A stretch of 64,000 nt of DNA from Helichrysum umbraculigerum (GCA_949592205.1 CATIUR010000001.1:263722250-263786249), one strand, 5' to 3'. Positions 1 to 13,088 are shown, counted from the stretch's first letter. The notes: generated by a model from the sequence alone, not told the origin. Made by a program: numbers and translations.

Positions 1-626
1 AATCACAATCAATGAGATACCAAAAATAAAACAAATCATAAAATTAATCACAATCAACACATACGTTTTTCAAGTATACAAAAGAAAACAAATCACAATG
101 AACACAATTATTTACAAAAATTATTTCACATTTATCGTTTATATGTCTTCTCGGTTTATCATGCTATCTACTATTATCACTGTGATAAAATAACTTCGCT
201 TTATAAATTTGATACCGTCGCATTACGCAGGTACCCTGCTATCTTTTATGAATAGCTATTTGAGAATTAGTTGAATTATGAGTAATAAACAAGGTCAGTT
301 CCCTTGATGTGTCATTGTAGGAAACCTATTCTTCCTATGTTGTTTACTAATAATGGTGTATGGTATATTTAGTTGGTAAGACGTTTTATGAAATTAAAAT
401 TTGTTAAAGAGATCGAAATAATAAAGAAGTAAATTTATTTGAGTGAAAAAATTCAGTGAACTTTAATTCATTTCACATTTGAACTAAACACACTTGTCGA
501 ATGCAATTGAGATTTAAATTCAATTTAATTCTATGAACTTTTGCAATACAAATGCCAGCCTAGCTAAATCTGTCTTTTCTATTATACTCTGGAATATTTT
601 TAGTAAAGAAGTTTGTGAATGACTAA
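1..626. other. AT-rich intergenic stretch
   Basis: AT-rich sequence with no open frame of useful length and no recognisable repeat boundary. I see nothing in it that I can name. Confidence 0.5.
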
Positions 627-955
627 GGCGCGTTTAGTTACAAAATTTTTTTCTTATTTTTCCTTTTCTGTTTTTTAGGAAATGAGGAGTGTTTCATTTC
701 TCTAGAAAAACATTGAAAACTTTGAAAATGCACTCAAATGTGAGGGATGAAGTTTTCCTTCTCCAAGAGATAGTAGAAATTGAAACTTAGAAAACTAGCA
801 AAAGTAGTTTTCAAATTTGTTGTTATAAATGAGAAAATATGGATTTTCCTTTTCCCAAAAAAGAGTTTTGGAAAACTCAGATTTGAACACGTTTTCCATT
901 ATTCTTAGAAAATTTTCTAAATAAGTGGGGGAGTTTTCTATAACTAAACGCATCC
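627..955. mobile_element. Tourist-type (PIF/Harbinger) MITE, copy 1
   Basis: A 329-bp non-coding element. It starts GGCGCGTTTAGTTA and ends with the near inverse TAACTAAACGCATCC. TAA stands on both sides (624-626 and 956-958), the 3-bp duplication expected for PIF/Harbinger insertions. The interior is built of GAAAA/TTTTC-rich arms. A second member of the family lies at 60000-60315 with the same termini and a TAA duplication. No coding capacity. Confidence 0.8.
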
Positions 956-3900
956 TAAATGTCTATATATATGGTTACTATCATAGGAGTTTGGATCAGA
1001 TGAGAACATCAACGAAATAAGAACAAATAAGAACACATCTGAACCACACAATATTTTAATCTAAGGCTTGCAAAATTTTAAGGATTTATCATTTTTTAAA
1101 AATCAAAAAGGGTAAAAAAGGAACAAAATTATTGATCACCCACGTGATCTCATTCAACTCAAATTAATCTCCTAGAAACTCTCATCTCAAATTCTAACTC
1201 TCTGCAATTCGTTTCTTTCTTATACAAAACTATTAAAATCTTATATTTTTGTTATATTTTTGAACGGCAGTGTTTTACGTATTGAATGCATCTAGCTATA
1301 CTTCTAAATATATCCATATATCTTCTTATTGTCTTTTAGGGTATATCGACATGTGTTTTACGTAGTCTGTTATTTTTTTCTATTCTTTTAAAAAATTTGG
1401 TGCATCGAAGCATATATGTGTTCATCAAAGCACTTTTGTGAATCTATATTTGCAAAAGTTTGTGGTTTGTGAATCTGTATTTGTAAAAGTTCGTGAATTT
1501 GGGTTCGAAGATTTAATGGATATACAATAATTGGATGTACATCCATATGCTTTTTTGTAATATGTTAAATTTTTATAAAATGTGTTACGAGCAGATACAC
1601 AAAAATATTCTTGATCATCTGTTTTATATAAAATGGCATATGCGTTCATTAAATGCACAAAAAAATTCATGTGCATCTTTCACTAAATAATCAAAGATTC
1701 GTCACATAAAATAATTGACGATGATGGGTATAATTAAATAATCAGAAGAGCTAAACATGAATTAAAGATAGATTTTAGTAATAAAAATCTGAATAAAAAC
1801 CTTGTTTGTTTTTTAAACTAACAGAATATTCTTCAGGAGAGAAAATTTGGGAAAAAGAAATAGATGAGCCAAAATGACCATTGTACCCCTTGTTCTCATT
1901 GTTCTTATTTATATGATGTTCTTATTAGAACCTTACCCACTGTCATAGAATGTTTTTTTATTAATTATATAAATAAAAGTTTACATAACTATCACGTTTT
2001 CTCTAAATATATTTGTTTAGCATTAGCATGTAAGAATTTGATAGGAAAATTCATTAGTTCCTTATTCTATATATCCGTTAGCTCAAGTAGGTGACGAGGT
2101 TATGCCGTAATTAGCTCAAGAAACTTCTTTTGGTATGATGATCGACTATCATTTTTCTTTTTCTATTTTATATAATATAATAATTAAGGATGAAACTAAA
2201 GTTAATTGGTATGTAACAACTTTTAAACAAGTTAATCACCGACGATCGAGATCGATGTGTATACAAGAATACCCAAAAACCTTATTAATAATGAACATAA
2301 CATTCAGAAAAGTACGAGGTGAAAATAGAAAACAAGACAACTCTTAACCCAATGTGAATCTTTTGTAACAACAATGAATATTGCTTGTGAATATTAAATA
2401 AAAATTAGAAGCATTTTTTTTTATACTTAGAAAAAAAGATTAAAAAATATTGGTCTATATATAGTCTTGAGATGAACAATATCGATCAAGACAAAAATTT
2501 GTAGTAATTAAATAAGTTTTTATCATGTAATGTAAAGATGCAATGGTAAAGAATACTATTTAATTACATTTCTTGTTCACACGTTTGACTTTAATAAGAG
2601 TTTGAGGAACATGTCAACGATAGCAGCAGTCAAAGGTGTAGCAAAAAAGTCAAAATTAACAATCGAGGGATCAAACGTACGTGTCCTTCTATTGGCACCG
2701 GCATTTGACCGTATATGCCACGTGGAAGATGCCCTTTTCGTATTGCTGGACTCATTTAATACCACAAATACCTAACTTTGTCGTCCCTGCTCATCGACTC
2801 ATGTTCTCAAATACTATTACATGTTTTGAATGCAACTATCTTAAGGTCGCGTTATCATGTTTTATATGTTTCTATGTCAAGTCTTTTTTGTTTATATGAC
2901 CAAAAAAAAAAAAATTTGTGAAAAAACTAGTATGTATAATGCTTAAGAAGTTGAGATTTTACGATCTGACACCTTAAAAGTATATCCACTCAAATTCTAC
3001 AACATTCAATCCTGTCAACGGCAAGGTATAAGGAGGTAAGATGTAGACAATCATACATCTATTCAAAGATAGAGGCACTACTTTCACACATAGATTATTT
3101 TCTTACCGTCAAGAATTGATTGATGAAATTTATTTATTAAAATTCTTATAGTCATTAGCTAATTAATTTAATTTAATTCAATAATTGTCATTTAAAAATT
3201 TAATTTGGAACCTCAAATTACATTACATGTTACAATTATTTCACTTGTCTAAATGAATTGGTACATTAATGTGGAAAAGGAACAAAAAGGTTGCAAGACT
3301 CCTTTACAAAAGTCGTGACATTTGATGTTACACCTCTAGAACTCTTTTAGAGCTTTGAATTGAATATATAAGTAAAGAAAGAATAAGGTAGCAATGAATT
3401 AACCTTTTGATCAAATCATATTACGGCACCCATGACATGTATAGCACTACAAGTTGACTAACGACAAATACAACAGTTATTTGAATTATATGCATGTAAC
3501 ACAATATAATCGAAACAAGTTCAATTTCTAAGTGATAAAAAAAACGTTGATAAGCGGCAACTAGCACAGACCATAACTCCCAAATAAAAGAGTTATGAGT
3601 CTATAATACTGTTTAATGCTTTTTATTTGATAGGCAATAAGTTATCGTTTCCCACCATGATGAACACATGCAAAAAAAAAGGAGTTCAAAAGTACATGCA
3701 ATTAATTACGATCGACGTCCCTACCCACTGTTCCAATAGCATGCATATTCGATCACGTACTATAGATGTTGCACACTTCACATCTATATATTCTAATCTA
3801 AATATCAATTATTTAATTGTCACACTATATACTATACTATCTTATTAATTATTTGTATATGTATTTGTCCAAAATAAAATAATACTCCGGTACGTATTTA

Positions 3901-6025
3901 AATACTAAACCATGCATGCATAGAATAGAAGATATACGTACTATACGCGCGAGCCATCAATTATTTCTAAAGCATTACCATTATTTATTCTACAAGAATA
4001 AAATAAAACAAAATATATAATGAGTAGCTAGCTAGTAATCGTTATACTAATAAGTTATATATAGTTAATCAGCGGTTTAATTTGTTATAAATATCATAAC
4101 TTAACTATAAATATCGTTATACTAAATCTAGAATATGTTTGGTTACTAATGGTAGTGTTGGTTCATGTAGTGGTGGTAGGAGCCAACCTCAAAGTCTCAA
4201 ACAAATGTCAAATGATCGACATATCTTATATTATTATTTATTTATTTATGGACCATTCACGTGTCTCGGAAGTAGACCCCTTAAATTACATGATCAAGCT
4301 ATGTCCACTATTTTAATTAATCAAGGATTCGATCAGTCATAATATATAGAATAACAATTAATAAAAAAAAACCAAGTATTTCGTAGCAAATATGTCGAAT
4401 CGATCTCTTTTCAAGAAAAATATATTAAAATACAAAAGTACCATATACACATACACATAAACCATTCATATTATTATATGCAATAATCAAGTACTATATA
4501 CGTACGCATTTGAATTTAGATACATCATTTTGTTCAATATGTTTCTCACGTACATATAAAAACAATGAGTGAATCCAAACTCGATCATATGCGTTTATTC
4601 ATGTTTTAAGTGAGACTTGAACCAATAACATATAATTTTTAATTGACGGCTAACCTTTGCGTCGTTAGAATAAAGATCCTACGGCCGGTATAAGATGAAT
4701 TTTTAAGTTTTAATAGATTATATTCATGTACAACTTCAGAATTGTTTTCTCATTCAATAGCAAAATAATTCAAGTATTGTATTATGTTGTCAAAATTTGG
4801 TACTGGCACGTTCTCCAATAGCCTTGACTAAAGAGAAGTGGCTTGGAATTGAAGATGTAGAATTCAAAGGGATAAACTACAAAAATTTGGCAAATACAAA
4901 TTAAATTACTGATCATGATATGATTTAATTAGCTAGGTTAGGCAATTAGTTGCCAATAGGTCACAAGTCACATACTCATGAATTGACACTCACCTAATTA
5001 TCATCTACCCACCAAAACATGCATCATCTACAATCACATGCTCAAAGTATTATTGTAACTTCATATTCATATACCAAGTTAACTACTTTACGTAATTGTA
5101 AGATGGTGATATATTACATATGTTATTAAAGGTGGCAATCACACAAATTAGACGGATTAACATACAATTAAAATGGTTTTTGATTTAACTTCGGTACGTA
5201 GTGTTGGTTAATTTGTATGCCAATGCGACCTTGGACACACATCAACAAGCTAGGCACGTACAGGATAAATCAAACAAAAGCTTGATTCGATTCGTATGCT
5301 GCCTTGGTGACATTCTAGTACGAATAAAAGTATGTATCATTTCAATCCGATAGTCTAGCTAGCTTTGATCCGGACACTTCGTTGTTTTTTGATATTGGAT
5401 TGATCTATATCATTTGATTAAATCGATCAATATTCCTAAAGGTTTGATTTACACGTTTTCACATAGATTGCTTATTTCTTTATCAATATAATGTGTCATA
5501 ATCTAGCTAGTTTTCCTCCTAAATATTATGGTATCTAACCATTTGGGGGTCTATATCTAAAAGGTCCTTATCTATAGTCAAACACTTGACTAGATCTGAT
5601 TAAAACTACATACTACACATAAACATTGTGTTTCAATTCACACATAGATCGATATATATATATAGTACTAATTAATGGCAAGAAGATATATATATGTTTC
5701 TCAATCTATATTTAATAAAATGAAAGTGTCCAAACTAATATATATATATTACTATATATATTCTAGCAAGCCCTTGGGATTTTATGCATCTATAAATACA
5801 TATAATTTTATTAGAAAAACCAAAACGATCAATAATGCAGCTTTGAGACCAAATCAAACTTATTTTATTTATTTTAAAAATAAGAGAAGAGCATTTGGTC
5901 AAGAGTAGAGTGTAAAGTGAAAAAGTTGGTCCATTCTTAAAACCCTTGACCATATGACGCCTTCTAAATACTTAAGGCATCACGCATGCATCATACCCTT
6001 GTTCGCTTTGAAAATGGTACATAAA
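956..6025. other. Gene-poor AT-rich intergenic DNA
   Basis: About 5 kb with only short chance open frames (at most about 85 codons), none resembling a family I know and none showing a splice structure. Purine runs and short AT repeats are common. I could not define a transposon boundary here; old degraded repeats are likely. Confidence 0.5.
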
Positions 6026-6026
6026 T

Positions 6027-6060
<34 letters not shown>
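6026..6060. repeat. (TAA)n microsatellite
   Basis: Uninterrupted TAA/ATA trinucleotide repeat of about eleven units, followed by two ATG units. Confidence 0.9.
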
Positions 6061-6061
<1 letters not shown>

Positions 6062-6082
6062 TGATGTATTTTATCAAGGGTG

Positions 6083-6203
6083 TTGATATATCCACACTAA
6101 AAAATGATAGATCCATCAAATATATGCATTAACAGGTTGTATATTACAACATGTTAATGCATATATTTGGTGGATCTATATTATTAATGGTGGATATGTC
6201 ATT
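6083..6203. repeat. Foldback inverted repeat
   Basis: Two arms of about 45 bp pair with each other around a short AT-rich loop. The left arm contains ATATCCAC, TAGATCCATCAAATATATGC and ATTAACA; the right arm is its imperfect inverse. This looks like a small foldback MITE, but I could not identify a clear target-site duplication. Confidence 0.6.
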
Positions 6204-6492
6204 TTCTAAAAACAATATTAAAGACTTCATACTTCCATTTTTATAAATTTTTATATTTGAAATTGTTTTATGTAACACCATGAAATATATATTACACATC
6301 CTTTTTACTAAGGGAACTAGAATAAAGATATTAATTGTATTTTTGTGTAGATGACGAGGATATTATTTTAAAAGGTTGCTAGAGCTTCAAATAAATATTC
6401 AATTTTATGTTACAATCAATCAAAAGATAGTTAGAGTAGCTATACATATTATTTGATTGGTGAATATTGTAGTTATTGAAATGTGTGAATAA

Positions 6493-6807
6493 GGGTTAAT
6501 ATACACGGAGGGGATTAAAGTATGCCCAAATGTTCGCCTAGGGGATTAAAGTTCACGTTGTAACATTTGCATGAATTAACTTTTAAAAATGTGTTTAAAG
6601 GTAACTATAGTTTATAAGAATGTGTACAAGGATAACTAAATTTTATAAAAATGTGTATAAAGATAACTAAAGTATGCCCAAATGTTGGCCTTATTTCAAC
6701 ATAGATGAAGTTTTTAAAAGTTAATTCATTCAAATGTTACAACTTGAACTTTAATCCCCTAGGCGAACATTTGGGCATACTTTAATTCCCTTTGTGTGTA
6801 TTAACCC
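6493..6807. mobile_element. Mutator-type MITE with long terminal inverted repeats
   Basis: A 315-bp element beginning GGGTTAATATACAC and ending GTGTGTATTAACCC. The inverted repeats run about 100 bp inward and share blocks such as GATTAAAGTATGCCCAAATG. The 9-bp sequence TGTGAATAA occurs directly on both sides (6484-6492 and 6808-6816), which is the duplication length of Mutator-like elements. No coding region. Confidence 0.88.
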
Positions 6808-7189
6808 TGTGAATAATCAAAGTGAACATCTTGACTCGGAGTAATTAGTTTTGTATATTTGTGGTCACTACTTGCTAATTGACAATTTGACATTAGTGTC
6901 GTCTGCTATGCTAGATGAAGTTTTATTGTTAAAAGCTAACAACCACAATCAACCAGTTAAGGATTATTTGTGTCTTAAAATAAATCTTCATTAAGAAATA
7001 TAATTATGTTTGCAGGCTGATGCAAACATAGATTCTCTCAAGAATAAATGTCTCTCAAATAAAAATCATGACTAGCATCTAGATTATTAAAATTTGAAGA
7101 AGTTTTGACCTTATAAATATGTTATATATTTATTATCAATGACCATTGATCTTAGATAAATAATTTCATAACATGACCATTGTCTAAAT

Positions 7190-7345
7190 ATGGTGTTGCT
7201 ATCGCAAATGCTCAGATCTTACATATGTGACTTATAGGTTAGGGGTTCGAATCCGTGTCTTAGCATATGTAGGTGCTTTGTGAACATGTGATTTGCCCGA
7301 CGTTGATACTTTTTACGAATGGTGCAAATGCATACCATTAAAATA
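7190..7345 (+). mobile_element. Possible tRNA-derived SINE remnant
   Basis: Contains GGGGTTCGAATCCGTGT, a good match to the internal B box of tRNA-type Pol III promoters, with a weaker A-box-like stretch (GCAAATGCTCAG) upstream. A related stretch, with a decayed B box, lies at 35065-35150 and shares the following GTGAACATGTGATTTGCC. No target duplication was found, so this is a remnant at best. Confidence 0.4.
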
Positions 7346-7620
7346 TAGTAGGGTCGGAATAATTTCATAGCATGATTGTAACAAGGTATGAATAATTTGT
7401 ATAACATCTTATCAGTCGTCTTTTCAAAAGTTCTTTTTTAAGTACGCTCCTAAAAGTCTACATTATTCGACGCAACAATTTTCGATGAAATTTCTAAAGT
7501 AAATATATAAATTCTCCAATTTATTTATTGTATCCTTCCGGTACCAACTTATATAGCCTTTATAAATAAAGGCTATCCTTTTGAGTTGTAAGTTTGTAAC
7601 ACCCACCTATATGAATAATA

Positions 7621-8679
7621 CTAGCAGAATACCCACGCGATGCAGCGGGACAAAATTAGGTTTCACGTTCATTCGATATGTAGTACGTAAATCATAATTA
7701 AACTCTATATGACAATACACTACGATATATTTATCTTTAAAGGAAAAAAAATCACATCTTTACTCTTTAAAAATGAGTTAAAACTAAATACCCAATATAT
7801 ATATATAATTGTGGTTGCGGCTGTTAGATTCCATGTTCAAAATGACTAGGTTCAAGTTGTCATTTGTGAAATCGAGGGTTGGGTTGTGACTAACTAAAAA
7901 TACAATATTTACGTGGGTATAATTATATACTAAACTTATGTATGAGACATTGAAATCGAAAAATTTGATGAAAAAATTGAAACTCTCAAATATTGGAATT
8001 GACTGTATAGAAATGAAATTAAGAATACAAAAAAAATGTTTAAATTTGCAATTTCATAAAAAAAACATTATTGAGAGTTCGTTTTTGTTATCCTACAACA
8101 CTTTTAAAAATGTGGAAAATTAGGGGAAATTGAATTTTGGAGGCTTTAGAGATGAAATTTGGCCACAAACGGTGGACAAACCGCCTTTGGCAGTTTGCTA
8201 AGATGTTCGCCTCGTTCCAACCTTCCCGTCCATAATTTACACGTCTCGTAACTCCTTACGGTTAAAAAGTTATGCCATATTTTGTTTACATCAAAATTTT
8301 ATAATAATGATAGTATATATAAGATGTAATCATATATGTAGGGGTAAGTTAGTAATTTTATATAGTTTTTTTTCAAATATTAATAATAATGTTAGGGGTA
8401 AATTAATAAATTCAATTTAAAAAAAACTTTGAAATGCATTATATGTTAGTAAAGATAAAGATATATATAGATATTTAAATGTTTTAATTAATTAGAGTTA
8501 AATATTATATACTTATTACTTTTAAGTTTAATAATTATGATATTAATGAGATTTTAATACATGTGGGGGTATGTTAGTAATTTAAAGTAGATTTTCAAAT
8601 ATTATTAGTAATGTTAGGGGCATATTTGTAATTTCCCTCTTAAAAAAACATCCAAAATGTGTTATATAATAGTAATAGA
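7621..8679 (-). mobile_element. Non-autonomous Helitron, copy 1
   Basis: Read on the minus strand it begins TCTATTACTATTATATAACA next to an A, and ends with a GC-rich hairpin (about 7632-7650) followed by GTATTCTGCTAG next to a T. That is the Helitron pattern of 5'-TC, a 3' hairpin, terminal CTAG, and insertion between A and T. No Rep/helicase is encoded. The 5'-terminal part of about 500 bp (8188-8679) is repeated at 11520-12024. Confidence 0.65.
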
Positions 8680-9845
8680 TATAGAAGTGTAGATAACTTG
8701 ATTATTTCACATATGATTTGTAACACCCCCAAATTTGATGATTTGCGGAAGCTTAATTTGGGTGTTACTAATCAATTACAAAGCACAAAGATATATAGTA
8801 AACGACTCTATATGCGTCGTTTTAACAAAATATATTGATAACTGAAATGTTTACAACATTTAAAGCTTTACATAGCTCGAGTTTAAATAAAAATGAGATT
8901 TCAGTACATAAGTACTTGTACAAAATATAATAATGCAAGAAAATCTCAATCGTCTGTATGCTGACTCGAGCTAAAGTCCTGAAGCAGAAACAACCTACTG
9001 CTTGGTACCTGCGATATATGCTAAAAGGTCAGCTAGAAAGCTGGTGAGCTCACAGGTTTGTAATCAGTTAATATAGTATGAACCGCAAGATTTAAATAAC
9101 GAATTGCATCCAGCAATTAAATAATGAATTGCATCCAGCAATAAAATGATAGTCATCGTGTATACAGCCATGAGCACATAGTTGAGCTTAACTCGAGGGC
9201 CGGGTCCCCTATAGAGAATTCCGGGCGAGGTGCCTCCACGAATGCCTAATCAACATTCGTCTTCCCAAATATTAGTACGTCCGTTTACCCGGTTAGTGCT
9301 TGCTAACCCGAACGAGGTGGGTCAATCCTATATGGTACCATATACTAATATTCACGCTACAACGTATTAACAACTATGCTGACGGAGGACTTTAAAACGA
9401 TTAGTTTCGAAAAACTCATGTAGTATATGAAATGTTTGTACTTGCGTTCACATGTAAAAGTCGAGCAATATATCACACCGCTGAGTAAAACAGTAAAAGA
9501 GGGGCTATGAGACTCACCTGAGTCTTGTGAGTTTAACTTAATAAACTTGAGTTGATTAGCCGAGTATGAAGTCCAAAGACTTGTAACCTGAGGGTGTCCA
9601 CGACACGCGATGGTTATAAACATGATTGGGTATCTCAAAAGATCACCCTTGTAGTTGTTACACAACTATATATATGTCCAAATTACTACGATTTGGTTGA
9701 TTTGTTAAGTGTTTGAAAACATGTACGGCCCGTTGGTGACGGATTTGTAATAATAATCTCAACTATTATTATTGTGATTTCGTGGCGTTTTACTTTGAAA
9801 AAATGTGTTTTGATTGTGTTTTAGAAGCCGTTACAGAATCTAAGT

Positions 9846-9942
9846 ACGGGGGTCCGGGGGCAGCGCCCCTGGTAGCGGGCTCCAAGGGGCGGCAGCCCCT
9901 GGCGGGGTCCAAGGGGCAGAGCCCCTGGCTGGGGTCGAGCTG
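9846..9942. repeat. GC-rich short repeats inside the solo LTR
   Basis: Three variants of a palindromic GGGGC-(GCA)-GCCCCTGG block, spaced by TCCAAGG-type linkers, in an otherwise AT-rich element. Confidence 0.7.
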
Positions 9943-10078
9943 CCAGGTCAGCTTGGAAAATTTTTATTTCTACTATATTGCTTTGACGAAAAACGCATCT
10001 GGGATCTGAATTCGGGTAAAATCGAGTGATAAATTTCGAGTCTCGACAATTAGTAAAAAATCTGAGTTTTCTGTGTTT

Positions 10079-10365
10079 TGCGACACAATATGCGACACAA
10101 AAGTGGTTATGCGACACAAGGGTTGTGTCGCATAGAAGTGCGACACAATATCTATACGACACAAGGGTTGTGTCGCATAGATGCGAGATGCTGATTCAAC
10201 AGCGACATAGTGATTGTGTCGTATGGAGTTTGCGACATAGTGGTTGTGTCGCAAGACTTGCGACACTAATTATTTGGTACGACACAAGGTGCGACATAGA
10301 GGCTTTTATACGACATAAGGGCCAAAATACGACACAACATGCGACACAAAGTTTGTGTCGCATGG
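10079..10365. repeat. Array of GCGACACAA / TTGTGTCGC palindromic motifs
   Basis: About fifteen copies of CGACACA-type words or their inverse occur in 290 bp, several as direct hairpins (GCGACACAAGGG followed by TTGTGTCGC). Spacing is irregular, so this is not a CRISPR array. It lies within the solo LTR. Confidence 0.75.
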
Positions 10366-11519
10366 ATGAACATCAGCCCAGAAAGTCCGGCTGTTAAGGT
10401 TTTTCCTGCCAAAAATCCGTTTTAAACTCGTTTTCAGGCTATAAATTCGTGTTCTATACATTGTAATGGACATATACAAGTTATAATAACAACTAACAAG
10501 TGAAAATACTTAGAATCGAAAGGTTTCGGGATTTTGTCGGAAACTTACAAATTGCCGAAATGGAAATCCGGAAAGATAGAAATGTAGATCGTTGCGAGGT
10601 GGTCGTGAATCTCTAAAATTATTGATGATCCGGTCGCGTTTCGTGGTGTTATTTGCGATTTTTAGTGGATTGGTGGTTTTTGGAGAATGAAAGAAAATGG
10701 GGTAAGAGAGAGAGAGTGAGTGGGTGAAATGAGGAAGGAAAAGGAAAGTTGGGAGGTTTAACCTCCAACTTTCCAGTCACCGCAATCGCGGTCCGTGCAG
10801 TGTTCGTTTACTCCGTTGTTTAACGTTTCAATAAATATTTTACATATTAAATGGTAAGTTTTAAAATACAAATTTATTACGCGTTATTCTATTTAAATAT
10901 TTTACAAATCAATTTATATTTGAGTTACAAAATGTAAGTTTGTTTATTTAGTTTGCGCGTTTTAGTATTTTAAGTTGTGTAAGTTTTGTTTGTATGATTC
11001 GAATGAATACGAAATATTATCATAATAATATTTTTGACATAAAAGCGTTATTTAATAAAAGTGGTCACCAACGTCCGTATTAAATTGAATCGAAATACAT
11101 TCGATTTAAATTGCGTACGATTTAACCAAATCGCATTTTCGTATATATTCAACAATATATATAATTCGATACATTAATTAGCCTAACACAGAACTAATTA
11201 CATGTATTAACATATGATCAGGCACTAATTACTAGTCCTAATTTGGCGGGTGTTACATGATTTCTTTAATTGTATAATTAAAAAAATAAGATTAGTAATC
11301 TTATTATTATTGCTAATGTTAATTTTTATTATTAATTTAAAAGAATGATGGTGCAAGTTAATAATTTCTTTAACTTAAAGTCCAAAAAGGAAGATGGTGT
11401 GTACATTGACTAAAAGCTGACTCCATTACGCGTATTTAGATCGTGTATTTTTGGCGAACGTATAAATGTGACGGATGAAGTAAAGTAAATACTGGTCGAA
11501 CAGATTGAAAAGCACAAAA

Positions 11520-12024
11520 AATTGGCAGTTTGCTAAGATGTTCGCCTCGTTCCAACCTTCACGTCCATAATTTACACGTCTCGTAACTCCTTACGGTTAA
11601 AAAGTTATGCCATATTTTGTTTACATTAAAATTTCATAATAATGATAGTATATATAAGATGTAATCATATATGTAGGGGTAACTTAGTAATTTCATGTAC
11701 TTTTTTTCAAATATTAATAATAATGTTAGGGGTAGATTAGTAAATTCAATTTAAAAAAAAACTTTGAAATGCATTATATATTAGTAAAGATAAAGATAAA
11801 GATAAAGATATATATAGATATATAAATGTTTTAATTAATTAGAATTAAATGTCATATACTTATTACTTTTAAGTTTAATAATTATGATATTAATAAGATT
11901 TTAAAACATGTAGGGGTATGTTAGTAATTTAAAGTAGATTTTCAAATATTATTAGTAATGATAGGGGCATATTGGTAATTTCCCTCTTAAAAAAATCCAA
12001 AATGTGTTATATAATAGTAATAGA
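11520..12024 (-). mobile_element. Partial Helitron, copy 2
   Basis: Closely matches 8188-8679 over its full length in the same orientation, including the minus-strand 5' terminus TCTATTACTATTATATAACA. It lacks the 3' half with hairpin and CTAG found in copy 1, so it is truncated. Confidence 0.6.
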
Positions 12025-12229
12025 TATATCGAATTTATTTAATATTTGTTATACGGAGTATTATATTAGATTGAGGTTTCTTAGTAGAAATAGATTTTAA
12101 AAGTTGTTAATATGAATGATTAAATCTCATCAACGCATCGTCAAATTGTGATATGATAATAGTACTAATCTATTACGAATACCTATTGTGATGTGATAAT
12201 AGTCATGATGTATTACGAATACCTATTTG

Positions 12230-12396
12230 GATAAAGTTATCATAATTAATTTTCTTTATATTAATAAATAATTAATGATTTATGATGTCACTAAATCCTG
12301 GAGTATAATTTAGCTAATTGGACAAAATTGAGTAATTCTATTGGTTGATTAGATTTTTGATGACATCATCAATTGTTTCTTATATATAATTTAAGA
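12230..12396 (-). mobile_element. Helitron 5'-end fragment
   Basis: On the minus strand this begins TCTTAAATTATATATAAG after an A and continues with the GATGTCATCAAAA...GATGACATCA pattern that also starts the Helitron at 22381. I found no matching 3' hairpin end, so only the 5' part is called. Confidence 0.45.
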
Positions 12397-12768
12397 TATG
12401 TACTTACGTAATCAATTCAATTCAATGCAATAATAATATTCTTTTTTATAGTTAGAGACTTGAGCAATGAAGCTAGCTAGAAATCTATGAATAAAAGTAT
12501 GTTGGTCACAAACTAAAAAAAAAAACATTTTTGTGGAATATGTCATGGCAATTTCAACTTCCCTCTGCAAGAAGAAGTTGAACATTGTTAACATTGTTTG
12601 AGTTGTGATCTGTGCACATACAAGTTATAAACATCATAACTAGAATCACCTATCGAAACAACCTTATTGTGAAAAGAAATTAAGTTTGTTCATAGAACAT
12701 GTGATCAAAAGATTTAAAAGTCAACAGAATTTGTAGCTCTTATGTGACGCCCCATAAACATCTACTTA

Positions 12769-13088
12769 GATCATTCCCAATGGTGTAAAAAAGTGACTGA
12801 AACCGACTGAGTCACGTCAGCTTTTTCAAAAACTGACTGAAACTGACGGACCCATGCCATCAGTGACCCGTCACTTTAATTTTTGAGTCACACATTTACT
12901 AATTTACCTTTAATATTATACATTATACAAAAAAACATAAACAAAAAAAGAAAAAAAAGAAAATAAAAAGTCATGCGTCTGATTTGGGATGAGAACAAGC
13001 GACGAGCCAAACCGACTAATTCGTACCATCGGCGTCGGTAGGACCGACGAGCGTCGGTTCCAAACCGACAGAACCGCTAGGAGTGCTC
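12769..13088. mobile_element. Harbinger-type MITE
   Basis: A 320-bp element flanked by TTA on both sides (12766-12768 and 13089-13091). Termini are GATCATTCCCAATGG and the diverged inverse CTAGGAGTGCTC. The subterminal parts are rich in ACTGA/GTCGG words such as AACTGACTGAAAC and CGGTTCCAAACCGACAG, as in the larger element at 32958-35051, to which it appears related. Confidence 0.65.

Larger units (their letters stand above)
8719..11257 (-). mobile_element. Solo LTR of a Ty3/gypsy-type retrotransposon
   Basis: A 2539-bp element starting TGTAACACCCCCAAATT and ending AATTTGGCGGGTGTTACA, so TG...CA with short inverted termini. TGATT occurs immediately on both sides (8714-8718 and 11258-11262), a 5-bp duplication typical of LTR elements. 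No gag-pol lies inside, so this is a solo LTR. The minus orientation is inferred from similarity to the LTR at 37975: a CGCTTCCGC-like block near the end and a GGCCACCCGG-type block. It carries a GC-rich block (9846-9942) and a palindromic array (10079-10365). Confidence 0.8.

Noticed and set aside
7219..7260. Functional tRNA gene (GGTTCGAATCC)
   Set aside because: Only the B box is good; no cloverleaf or acceptor stem can be formed. Treated as a SINE remnant.
9821..10266. Overlapping frames of 97-123 codons on both strands
   Set aside because: They arise from the palindromic repeat array and GC-rich block of the solo LTR, which lack stops; no protein similarity.
10079..10365. Possible CRISPR-like repeat array
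   Set aside because: Repeat words are short, spaced irregularly and occur in both orientations; the host is a plant and the array lies inside an LTR.
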